NCBI GenBank assembly: GCA_017508895.1
Contig: JAFWRA010000208.1
Span: 1 to 45,692, forward strand
DNA from: Bacteroidales bacterium
GTDB lineage: Bacteria; Bacteroidota; Bacteroidia; Bacteroidales; F082
Length of the DNA: 45,692 nt
Reading direction: 5' to 3'
The notes beneath the pieces are model-generated. The model saw only the letters and a program-made list of their open reading frames with translations. It made no database searches and was not told the origin of the DNA. Below, piece after piece: positions 1 through 7,382 of the stretch (within the stretch, counting starts at the first letter, position 1; each line of letters starts with the position of its first letter). A program made the translations under genes and the position numbers.

Positions 1-152
1 GAGGCCTTGTTCCCGTTCACCTTGATGACCTCTGCCATCAGCTCGACGCCGTCGAGGTCGATGAAGCAGATCTCATTCTGTGCCACAGGGCCGTCCACCT
101 CCACAGTGACGAGGTTTGCAATGATTCCTGTAACTTTTCCTTTAGTATTCAT
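1..152 (-). CDS. ntpA: V/A-type ATP synthase catalytic subunit A, N-terminus (partial)
   Basis: Only the first 50 codons are in the window; the gene runs off position 1. The translation begins MNTKGKVTGIIANLVTVEVD and continues with GPVAQNEICFIDLDG, the characteristic N-terminal beta-barrel start of the catalytic A subunit of V/A-type rotary ATPases. The subunit hydrolyses or makes ATP in the cytosolic V1/A1 head. In Bacteroidota the usual operon order is E, DUF2764, A, B, D, I, K, so this gene would be expected directly after the DUF2764 gene. Here two extra genes (184-1589) intervene. The start ATG is at 150-152, behind an AT-rich 31-bp spacer. Family assignment is firm from the motif; everything past residue 50 is outside the window. 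Confidence 0.9.
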   Translation of the reverse strand, partial: MNTKGKVTGIIANLVTVEVDGPVAQNEICFIDLDGVELMAEVIKVNGNKA

Positions 153-153
153 A

Positions 154-191
154 ATTTAAGATTCAATATTCAAAATTCAATATTTAAGATT
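154..191. repeat. AT-rich spacer with nested direct repeats
   Basis: The spacer between the DUF3307 stop and the subunit A start carries ATTTAAGATT twice (154-163 and 182-191). Between and overlapping them is ATTCAATATT, also twice, separated by CAAA. The same kind of word occurs in the atpB-atpE spacer (6407-6506). It is either a degenerate intergenic repeat or an AT-rich translation leader for subunit A. Confidence 0.5.
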
Positions 192-915
192 TTATGGTTC
201 GACTTAATACATTCGATTCAATTACTAATTTCACGGCGACACCCAACAAAATCGCGATGCCAAAACTCAACAAAGTGCCGACCAGAACGTATTCCGACTT
301 CACAGTATCTGTTTCCCTAAATCTCAGCAGCGACTTGGCAGCCAACAGAAAACCGATGGCCTCATATTGCCCCAACATGACAAAAACCAGTGTAAGCATT
401 CTTTCAACATTGCCGATGACATGACCAGCATTAGGCAAATTATCTTCTTTGCCGCCGTCGGGAATGGAGATTTTCGCATCCTTGAAGATGTTCTGGATGA
501 AGAAGTTGGCTGGACGCAGGCAAAACACGAATGCTACAATCCACATCAGCACCTTCGTTTCAGGCAACCATGTTGGCAACGCAATCGTACTTACCTTATT
601 AAATAGCATTACCGCCGCAACAATGACCGCCAAATGCAGCAACTGGTCAATAAAGAATGCGCCTTTCAAGTTCTTGCAAACCGATTTCAAGCCATCTATG
701 ACAAGATGCAATACCGCAATCAGCAAAGCAGCCCACCAATAGCCCACATTCAGCGAGAACAGCCAAGCACAGGCAAAGGTAATCAGTGCATGAATGTACA
801 AATGCCTCGACTTGAACGCATTGTCGGCCTTGCTCTTGCAGGATTTTTCCGTCTGCAAGTAGAAGTCGCTGACCAAGTGCGCCAAGAGTTGCAATATGAG
901 GAGTTTGCACATCAT
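184..915 (-). CDS. DUF3307 family polytopic membrane protein (SatE-like partner of SatD)
   Basis: A 243-residue protein, mostly hydrophobic, with about five to six predicted membrane segments. It matches the DUF3307 pattern: LAHLVSDFYLQT near residues 11-22 (H-x3-DF-x2-Q), HALI near 42, HLVIDGLK near 70-77 (H-x3-D-x2-K), FFIDQLLH near 87-94 and GHVIGNVERML near 164-174. The repeated His/Asp/Gln/Lys positions sit next to or inside membrane segments, which suggests metal or ligand binding, but no activity is known to me. The start overlaps the stop of the upstream SatD-like gene (ATGA, 912-915), so the two are translationally coupled. From memory, SatD and DUF3307 genes commonly travel together. 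Here the pair lies inside the V-ATPase operon. Function unknown. Confidence 0.8.
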   Translation of the reverse strand: MMCKLLILQLLAHLVSDFYLQTEKSCKSKADNAFKSRHLYIHALITFACAWLFSLNVGYWWAALLIAVLHLVIDGLKSVCKNLKGAFFIDQLLHLAVIVAAVMLFNKVSTIALPTWLPETKVLMWIVAFVFCLRPANFFIQNIFKDAKISIPDGGKEDNLPNAGHVIGNVERMLTLVFVMLGQYEAIGFLLAAKSLLRFRETDTVKSEYVLVGTLLSFGIAILLGVAVKLVIESNVLSRTIKS

Positions 916-1589
916 TGTTCGAAGTTCAGTTTTTCATAATAATTGAGAGCCGATTCTACAGCTTTCCATCCTGCCGAGTTGCTTCGTTGATTTACAGCAG
1001 ATTGTTTTATGTCTAACATCCCTGCTATCTCTTTTTCATTCTTTCCTAACAGCCTATAATATAGGATCTCATTTTGGCGCGAAGTTGCATTTCTCAACAG
1101 CGTATCAAGCAAACCCACCATTACATCCACATATTCTGTCAACAACGGATTTGGGCAAGCAAAAAACATACTACGTTTGATTGACAGTTTCTCTTTAGAT
1201 GCCTTTTCCAACAATCTTCCTGAATTATATATAGCTTCTCCATCCAAAATATCTTGTTTTTGGTCAGCAATACGCATCTCACCAATGCCGATCGCCAATC
1301 GGATGCCATACTTTCTAAACAATTCTCGCCGAGCATTGTTTTCTTTTCCCCACGCAAAAGTTTTCTTCACCAAAGTCTTCAACAGTAAGGCAACCCTAAG
1401 TGCTTCATGCGGGTCATGCAAGAAAATCTCCACCGAATCACCCTTAAACAACCGCCCCCAGTCATTTTCTTGCGACTTTTCCGAGAGTTCATCAAGGAAA
1501 CTGTGTATCTCCGATTGCAAAAGTGTCAATTCCTCCACGCTTAACGATGTGGAAGAAATAATGTCAGCCGAAATAGTTGCCCTTACCAT
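912..1589 (-). CDS. SatD family protein: nucleotide-cyclase-like domain plus C-terminal helix-turn-helix
   Basis: 225 residues from the ATG at 1587-1589, chosen because the family begins right before the ISADIISST segment; an upstream in-frame ATG (1632-1634) would place a palindromic repeat inside the coding region. Residues 6-14 (ADIISST, Asp9) and KGDSVEIF (Asp51) resemble the two metal-binding aspartates of class III nucleotidyl cyclases (DIxGxT and GDxxxxxF). IRLAIGIGE (96-104) and GEAIYNSGRLLE (117-128) resemble the cyclase IRIGIHxG and GxxVNxAARL motifs. Residues about 171-221 contain KEIAGMLDIKQSAVNQR, a sigma-4/LuxR-like helix-turn-helix. The homologue satD belongs to the Streptococcus mutans acid-tolerance sat operon. 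The gene is visibly AT-richer than the flanking ATPase genes. Family call good; cyclase activity is inference. Confidence 0.78.
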   Translation of the reverse strand: MVRATISADIISSTSLSVEELTLLQSEIHSFLDELSEKSQENDWGRLFKGDSVEIFLHDPHEALRVALLLKTLVKKTFAWGKENNARRELFRKYGIRLAIGIGEMRIADQKQDILDGEAIYNSGRLLEKASKEKLSIKRSMFFACPNPLLTEYVDVMVGLLDTLLRNATSRQNEILYYRLLGKNEKEIAGMLDIKQSAVNQRSNSAGWKAVESALNYYEKLNFEQ

Positions 1590-1604
1590 ATTTACTTTTA
1601 TCGT

Positions 1605-1715
1605 TTTATAAGGCTCAGAACTTATATTTGCCATTTATAAGGCTCAGAACTTATATCTTTCCATTTATAACCTCTGAAAGCTTAATTTATTGTTTATAAC
1701 CTTTAGAAGTTACAA
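1605..1715 (-). repeat. Four tandem palindromic units upstream of the SatD-like gene
   Basis: Four 23-bp units lie at 1605-1627, 1634-1656, 1664-1686 and 1693-1715, so the period is 29-30 bp. Units 1 and 2 are identical and contain TATAAG-N8-CTTATA. Unit 4 has TATAAC-N8-GTTACA; unit 3 is degenerate (TATAAC-N8-GCTTAA). The sixth base of the half-site switches from G to C together with its partner, so symmetry is kept. Unit 4 includes the stop codon of the DUF2764 gene (1710-1712); unit 1 ends 16 bp before the chosen SatD start. Likely an operator array or a string of RNA hairpins that controls the SatD/DUF3307 pair. Confidence 0.7.
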
Positions 1716-2315
1716 TTTTCCTCCTCCACTTAAATCCAGATTCGCACTCGTGCCTCTAATCTCCTGAACCAGTTTCTTGAACATCTCCTGTCCCTTGGCA
1801 GCGTCAAGCTCAGCCCAACGTTGGACGGTTTTCGCTTTCACCATAAAGGCAAGGATGGCGTTCATGTTGAAGTAGTCCATGCGGGCGATATCAGAGGCTT
1901 TTTCCCATTTCAGTTCGTCCATCTTTTGCTCGCGTTCCACGAAGTCGGCATCGGCAAGGATTTCCTCGATCTGCTTGGCTTCCTCAAAATCGGCCTCGGG
2001 CAGCTCCACTACATAGTCCTCCCCTTTCTTGCCAAGGCGTTTGGCCAAGTAGTTCACCTTCATGTTGCGCAGACGACCATCGAAGTCGAAGTACTCACGG
2101 ATGAAACGGTTCTTGCTCTTGGCGGCTTTGTCATAAAACTCGGCATTGAGTGTATCCTCGTTGAAGCCTTCCTCCATGAGTTCGACCAGTTGTTGGTCTT
2201 TCTCGGAAAGCAGCTCCATGATGGACTCCTTGACAGCGGCATAATTGAAGCCCGTGTTCTCAAAGCCCGAGGTTAGTTCCGGCAAGCCGGCCACGATATA
2301 GACATAGTTATCCAT
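1710..2315 (-). CDS. DUF2764 protein of the V/A-type ATPase operon
   Basis: A 201-residue soluble protein beginning MDNYVYIVAGLPELTSGFEN and ending LDLSGGGKL. It matches DUF2764, a Bacteroidota family almost always encoded between subunits E and A of the V/A-type ATPase; a C-subunit-like connector role is a plausible but unproven idea. The helical, acidic middle (about residues 90-150, rich in Glu/Asp/Lys) suits a stalk or adaptor role. The start codon shares one base with the stop of subunit E (TGATG at 2313-2317), so translation is coupled. Its last codon and stop lie inside the fourth palindromic repeat of the SatD cassette, which hints that the cassette was fitted tightly onto the 3' end of this gene. 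Confidence 0.85.
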   Translation of the reverse strand: MDNYVYIVAGLPELTSGFENTGFNYAAVKESIMELLSEKDQQLVELMEEGFNEDTLNAEFYDKAAKSKNRFIREYFDFDGRLRNMKVNYLAKRLGKKGEDYVVELPEADFEEAKQIEEILADADFVEREQKMDELKWEKASDIARMDYFNMNAILAFMVKAKTVQRWAELDAAKGQEMFKKLVQEIRGTSANLDLSGGGKL

Positions 2316-2926
2316 CAGCCGAAGAGGATTTTCTTGGTGGCGGGACGCAGGTAGTTGGCGATAAGTTGTGTGAACTCCTCATCGGTGAACTGCAACATGT
2401 AGCCGCCTTCCTTGGGCGAAACCTTGAAGCCGCCGTTCATCTTCTTGGAGTAGTCCACCTTTACCTCGCCCTTGAATTGCTTGGCGATTTCGTTCTTCAC
2501 GAAAGGCTCCACCTCGGCCTTCAAGGCTTCAGGGAGGATTAGGTCAAGGTCGACAGGCGATGCATTCTGCGGGTTAAAAGCTTTCACAACACTGGCAATC
2601 AGCTCCTTGACGAAAGCGGCATTGCTCATATTGGCTTTTACGCCTTCAGTGGCGGCCTTGGTCACCAGCATCTTTTCGATTTCCTGTTTCGTCACGGCGA
2701 TGCTCTGCGTGGCGGCCATTTTCACATCGGCAGTCACCTTAGTCTTCAGTTCCTCAGCCTCTTTGTTGGCTTGGGCGATGATGTGATCGGCTTGCACTTT
2801 AGCATAGGCCACGATGCGGTCGGCCTCAGCCTGGGCCTTTTGCACGAGTTCCTCACCGTCATGTTTTCCCTTCGACAAGCCTTCCTTATAGAGCTTGTCG
2901 GTCAATTCTTGCAGTTTGTCTTGCAT
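2315..2926 (-). CDS. ntpE: V/A-type ATP synthase subunit E (peripheral stalk)
   Basis: 203 residues. The N-terminal half (about 1-100) is a long charged helix with Ala/Glu/Lys heptads (QKAQAEADRIVAYAKVQADH), as in the coiled coil of E subunits. The C-terminal half (about 115-203) is globular and ends LRPATKKILFG, typical of the family. Subunit E, normally with G, forms the peripheral stalk that holds the A3B3 head. It is the first gene of the operon and is followed by DUF2764 with a one-base overlap. A -7 promoter element (TAATTTTG) lies 50 bp upstream. The operon diverges from the F-type ATP synthase operon at 3156. Confidence 0.9.
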   Translation of the reverse strand: MQDKLQELTDKLYKEGLSKGKHDGEELVQKAQAEADRIVAYAKVQADHIIAQANKEAEELKTKVTADVKMAATQSIAVTKQEIEKMLVTKAATEGVKANMSNAAFVKELIASVVKAFNPQNASPVDLDLILPEALKAEVEPFVKNEIAKQFKGEVKVDYSKKMNGGFKVSPKEGGYMLQFTDEEFTQLIANYLRPATKKILFG

Positions 2927-2975
2927 AAATTTATATGTGTTGCTTTGTTTAGTTTTTGCTTTTGAAATCAGGGGG

Positions 2976-2983
2976 CAAAATTA
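2976..2983 (-). promoter_or_regulatory. Bacteroidota -7 element for the V-ATPase operon
   Basis: On the minus strand this reads TAATTTTG, matching TAnnTTTG. It lies 50 bp before the subunit E start. No convincing -33 TTTG is seen at the usual distance. Confidence 0.45.
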
Positions 2984-3107
2984 GGGAATCCCTTCTTGAA
3001 AAAAAAGAGAAACCCCAAAAAAAACTGATGTCAAAGAATCGAAATACCTTTTCGGGACTTTTTTTTCCTTTTTTATCAAATTCTGCGAAACGGAAAATAA
3101 TATTTGA

Positions 3108-3115
3108 TAAATTTG
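3108..3115 (+). promoter_or_regulatory. Bacteroidota -7 element for the F-ATPase operon
   Basis: TAAATTTG matches TAnnTTTG and lies 40 bp before the atpD start. A weak -33 (TCTG at 3082-3085) is 22 bp upstream. The 229-bp region 2927-3155 otherwise holds only A/T-rich sequence. Confidence 0.5.
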
Positions 3116-3137
3116 CCGTTTGATTTTCAAGAAATAA

Positions 3138-4661
<1,524 letters not shown>

Positions 4662-4671
4662 TTAAGGTGAA

Positions 4672-4911
4672 ATGAAAGTAGAAATCATATCACCGAGCGA
4701 TACCTTGTTTGAAGGCGAGGCCAGTTCCGTCACCGTGCCGAGCAAGATGGGACCTTTCACCCTGCTTGAGCACCATGCCGCCATCGTCGCTATCCTTGAG
4801 GCCGGCAAAGTCAGCCTCACCGATGCCAAAGGAGAGCATCAAGAGTTTGCCATCAAGGGCGGCTTCACCGAGAACCACGACAACCACCTGACCATCTGCG
4901 TAGAGTTATGA
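4672..4911 (+). CDS. atpC: F-type ATP synthase subunit epsilon
   Basis: 79 residues: the N-terminal beta-sandwich only (MKVEIISPSDTLFEGEASSV...GPFTLLEHHAAIVAILEAG). The C-terminal two-helix hairpin, which inhibits ATP hydrolysis in many bacteria, is missing; this short form is common in Bacteroidota. The subunit joins the c-ring to gamma in the central stalk. Its stop overlaps the next start (ATGA at 4908-4911). The absence of the inhibitory helices implies that hydrolysis is restrained in another way, if at all; that is inference. Confidence 0.93.
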   Translation: MKVEIISPSDTLFEGEASSVTVPSKMGPFTLLEHHAAIVAILEAGKVSLTDAKGEHQEFAIKGGFTENHDNHLTICVEL

Positions 4912-5303
4912 AAAAGGATGTATTGACAAAATACCTTGCGGTCTTCTTGCTGCTCTGCCTCGTGCTCGACGGCATCCTGCTCTGTTTCTTCGCCGACAAG
5001 CCTTGGTGGAACAACTGGATGATCACAGGACCCAACCTCTTCATGATCTTGGGTGCCTTCTATTGCCACCTGATGAAGAAGAATGTGGACGAGCACCCAA
5101 ACAAGCTCACCTGGCTGCTGGTCTACAAAGGCATCAAGCTGGTGCTCACCATTGCCATTTTGGTCCTTTACATCCTCTTCGTCAAGGAAAGCAGCAAGGT
5201 TTTTGTCATTATCACAGCCTCCACCTACCTCATTGCGCTGGTAACGGAAACCTGGGTCTACAACCATTATATCAAGAATCTGAACAAAGAAGACAAAGCA
5301 TGA
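4908..5303 (+). CDS. Small membrane protein of the ATP synthase operon (AtpI-like position)
   Basis: 131 residues with four likely membrane helices (around residues 9-27, 37-54, 69-86, 93-112) and short charged loops; it ends HYIKNLNKEDKA. I recognise no family motif. Its place between atpC and atpB, with ATGA overlaps on both sides (4908-4911 and 5300-5303), is where Bacteroidota carry a short unassigned membrane protein. By position it may help c-ring assembly or Mg2+ supply, as AtpI/AtpZ do elsewhere, but no sequence signature supports this directly. Confidence 0.75.
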   Translation: MKKDVLTKYLAVFLLLCLVLDGILLCFFADKPWWNNWMITGPNLFMILGAFYCHLMKKNVDEHPNKLTWLLVYKGIKLVLTIAILVLYILFVKESSKVFVIITASTYLIALVTETWVYNHYIKNLNKEDKA

Positions 5304-6406
5304 GAAATGTTTTGAAACATAGTATCCTAATCCTTTTCCTCGCGCTGCTGACGCTCACACCAAGCCGAAGCATCGCGCAGGAAGCCGAAGAGCCTGCGAA
5401 GGAGAAGTTCGACGCCAAATCGTTCATCTTTGGCCACACGGGCGACAGCTATTGCTTCCATATCACGGAAATCCATGAGCACCCCGTCTGCGTGTGGCTA
5501 CCCGTCATCGTCAAGTGCAAGGACGGTGGCAGTTGGCACTGCTTCTCCTCGAAGCATGTCTGCGAGCTGAAGGTGGGCGAGACCTTCAACCACAACGGCG
5601 CCAACTTCTACATTTCGCCTATCAATGCCGACAAATACCCGGGCAAGCTGGTCGAATTGAAAGCCGACGGCAGCCTCTCTCGCCCCTTCGACATCTCCTT
5701 CACCAAGAACGCCTTCGGCATCTTCCTCGTCGTCATCTTTCTGTTGGCTTTCTTCCTGCCAGCCGCGCACAAGTACAAGAAAGACCCAATGGCAAAGCCT
5801 ACCAAGTACCAAGGTCTGGTGGAATGGCTCACCTATACCGTGTTGGACGGCATTATCCGGCCCAACATCCCCGATAAGAAAGTGAAGAAATTCGCACCTT
5901 ATCTTCTGACGGTGTTCTTCTTCATCTTCTTCGCCAACCTGTTTGGTTTGATTCCGTTCTTCCCCTTCGGCGCCAACGTGACGGGCAACCTGAGCATCAC
6001 CGTGGTGCTTGCCCTGCTGACCTACTTCTTCGTGAATGTGTTCGGCAACAAGCATTATTGGAAAGACATCCTTTGGCCCGATGTACCTATCTTCCTGAAG
6101 GCCTTCCCGCTGATGCCCATCATCGAGCTCATCTCCACCATCACCAAGCCCTTCGCACTCATGGTCCGTTTGTTCGCCAACATTCTCGCTGGCCACATCG
6201 TCATCATGGTGCTGATGGCGCTCATCTTCATCATCGGTGGCATGTACGGAGCGGGCATGGGCGGCGTGATGAGTATCGTCTCCATCTTCATGACCATCTT
6301 CATGACGGCGCTGGAGCTGCTGGTTGCCTACATCCAGGCCTACGTCTTCACCATATTGTCATCCTTATTTATTGGAATGGCACAACACGAACCGGAACAC
6401 GAATGA
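5300..6406 (+). CDS. atpB: F-type ATP synthase subunit a, with signal peptide and Cys-rich N-terminal domain
   Basis: 368 residues from the ATG that overlaps the previous stop. Residues 1-25 form a signal peptide (ILILFLALLTLTPSRSIAQ). Residues about 26-130 form a soluble, presumably periplasmic domain with five cysteines (SYCFH, PVCVW, VKCKD, WHCFS, HVCEL) and several histidines. The membrane part (about 135-360) holds the proton half-channels; FALMVRLFANILAGH carries the essential stator arginine, and ALELLVAYIQAYVFTILSSLFI is the conserved last helix. N-terminally extended a subunits are usual in Bacteroidota, but the cysteine content is notable. A 100-bp repeat-rich spacer precedes atpE. 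Confidence 0.95.
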   Translation: MRNVLKHSILILFLALLTLTPSRSIAQEAEEPAKEKFDAKSFIFGHTGDSYCFHITEIHEHPVCVWLPVIVKCKDGGSWHCFSSKHVCELKVGETFNHNGANFYISPINADKYPGKLVELKADGSLSRPFDISFTKNAFGIFLVVIFLLAFFLPAAHKYKKDPMAKPTKYQGLVEWLTYTVLDGIIRPNIPDKKVKKFAPYLLTVFFFIFFANLFGLIPFFPFGANVTGNLSITVVLALLTYFFVNVFGNKHYWKDILWPDVPIFLKAFPLMPIIELISTITKPFALMVRLFANILAGHIVIMVLMALIFIIGGMYGAGMGGVMSIVSIFMTIFMTALELLVAYIQAYVFTILSSLFIGMAQHEPEHE

Positions 6407-6506
6407 GGAATGCAGAATGATGAATGATGAATGCAGAATGATGAATTTTGAATTTTGAATATTAAATCTTTAAATCAAACAAATAAACACTTAAACTTTA
6501 AAAATC
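6407..6506 (+). repeat. Intergenic GAATG-word repeat and A-rich leader before atpE
   Basis: After the atpB stop the spacer holds tandem copies of GAATGCAGAATGATGAATGA, then GAATTTTGAATTTTGAAT, then an A-rich unstructured leader ending ACTTTAAAAATC before the atpE ATG. The same GAATG words occur before atpG (9592-9703). No terminator or clear promoter is seen. Confidence 0.6.
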
Positions 6507-6752
6507 ATGTTATTATCAACCATCCTTGAAGCTGTATCGTACGTGCCAGGTCTGGCCGCTATTGCAGCTGCTGTCGCAGTGATCGGTGCCGCAATCGGCA
6601 TTGGTAGAATCGGTCAGTCAGCCATGGAAGCCATGGCCCGTCAGCCCGAAGCCGCCAGTAAAATCCAATCCGGTATGATCATCGCTGGCGCTCTCGTCGA
6701 AGGTGCAACCCTGTTCGCCATCGTCGTCTGCGTGTTGGCCGTCCTCGGCTAA
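6507..6752 (+). CDS. atpE: F-type ATP synthase subunit c
   Basis: 81 residues, two transmembrane helices joined by the polar ARQPEA loop (residues 44-49). The ion-binding carboxylate is the Glu in GALVEGATLF on helix 2. Aligned on the loop with the Ilyobacter tartaricus Na+ enzyme, the helix-1 Gln is replaced by Ile and the Ser/Thr after the Glu by Gly-Ala, so the site looks H+-specific. The subunit forms the membrane rotor ring and is needed in the highest copy number of the complex. It is the only operon gene flanked on both sides by long repeat-rich spacers. Confidence 0.96.
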   Translation: MLLSTILEAVSYVPGLAAIAAAVAVIGAAIGIGRIGQSAMEAMARQPEAASKIQSGMIIAGALVEGATLFAIVVCVLAVLG

Positions 6753-6764
6753 TCAAAGACAAGA

Positions 6765-6826
6765 GACTACGGGACTACGAGACTGCGGGACGAGAAAACG
6801 TCCCCAAGTCCCGGAGTCCCGAAGTC
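6765..6826 (+). repeat. Large hairpin of GGGACTACG words between atpE and atpF
   Basis: The left arm 6765-6792 and right arm 6799-6826 are each 28 nt and complementary at 23 of 28 positions, with loop AGAAAA. The arms consist of a degenerate nine-base word (GGGACTACG-like). No U-tract follows, so it is not a classic terminator. It could stabilise the 3' end of an atpE message. Confidence 0.75.
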
Positions 6827-6828
6827 AC

Positions 6829-6875
6829 GCGTCAACAATCAACGATTAAACAATCAACGATTAAACAAATAAAAG
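6829..6875 (+). repeat. CAACAATTMAAC-type leader before atpF
   Basis: Tandem words (CAACAATCAACGATTAAAC repeated with small changes) run up to the start codon. Poor in G, likely unstructured, and of the same family as the leaders before atpA, pta, ackA and the GT4 genes. Confidence 0.65.
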
Positions 6876-7379
6876 ATGGATTTATTTCTTCCCGAAAGTG
6901 GACTAGTGATATGGATGCTCATCGCCTTCCTCATCGTCTTTGTCATCTTGGCGAAGGCGGGATGGCCGATGATCATGGGGGCCGTCGAGCAACGCAACGC
7001 CCATATCTCCGAATCGCTGTTGGCCGCTGATGAAGCCAACAAAGCCCTTGCCGGCATCGAGCAGAAACGGCAAGAGACCATGGCGGCAGCACAGGCCGAG
7101 CAAATCAAAATCATGAAGGAGAGCCAGGACCTGAAGACCCAACTCATCGAAGAGGCGAAGACGCAGGCAAGGCAAGAAGCCGAAAAGATTGTGGCCGACG
7201 CTCGCCTGAAGATTGAGAAGGAACAAGCCGAAGCCATGGCTCAGATTAAAAACGAAGTCATCGCCCTCAGCGTCGACATCGCCGAAAAGCTCTTGCAACG
7301 CGAACTGAGCGACAAAAAGGCACAAAATGACTATATCGAGCAACTGCTCAAGAACAACCCAACCCAGATTCAGGCCTAA
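6876..7379 (+). CDS. atpF: F-type ATP synthase subunit b
   Basis: 167 residues: one N-terminal membrane helix (about 9-28, LVIWMLIAFLIVFVILAKAG) followed by a long charged coiled coil (AQAEQIKIMKESQDLKTQLI...). Two copies form the peripheral stalk that ties the a subunit to the F1 head through delta. atpH follows after 3 bp. The gene is preceded by a large hairpin and an A-rich repeat leader, which may uncouple its expression from atpE. Confidence 0.94.
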   Translation: MDLFLPESGLVIWMLIAFLIVFVILAKAGWPMIMGAVEQRNAHISESLLAADEANKALAGIEQKRQETMAAAQAEQIKIMKESQDLKTQLIEEAKTQARQEAEKIVADARLKIEKEQAEAMAQIKNEVIALSVDIAEKLLQRELSDKKAQNDYIEQLLKNNPTQIQA

Positions 7380-7382
7380 GCT

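Noticed and set aside
1605..1715. CRISPR-like array (regular repeats at 29-30 bp).
   Set aside because: The units are 23 bp with only 6-7 bp between them, the between-sequences are not spacer-sized, and two units are degenerate. An operator or hairpin array fits better.
6507..6752. Sodium-coupled ATP synthase.
   Set aside because: The c subunit has Ile where the Na+ enzymes have Gln on helix 1, and Gly-Ala after the Glu instead of Ser-Thr.
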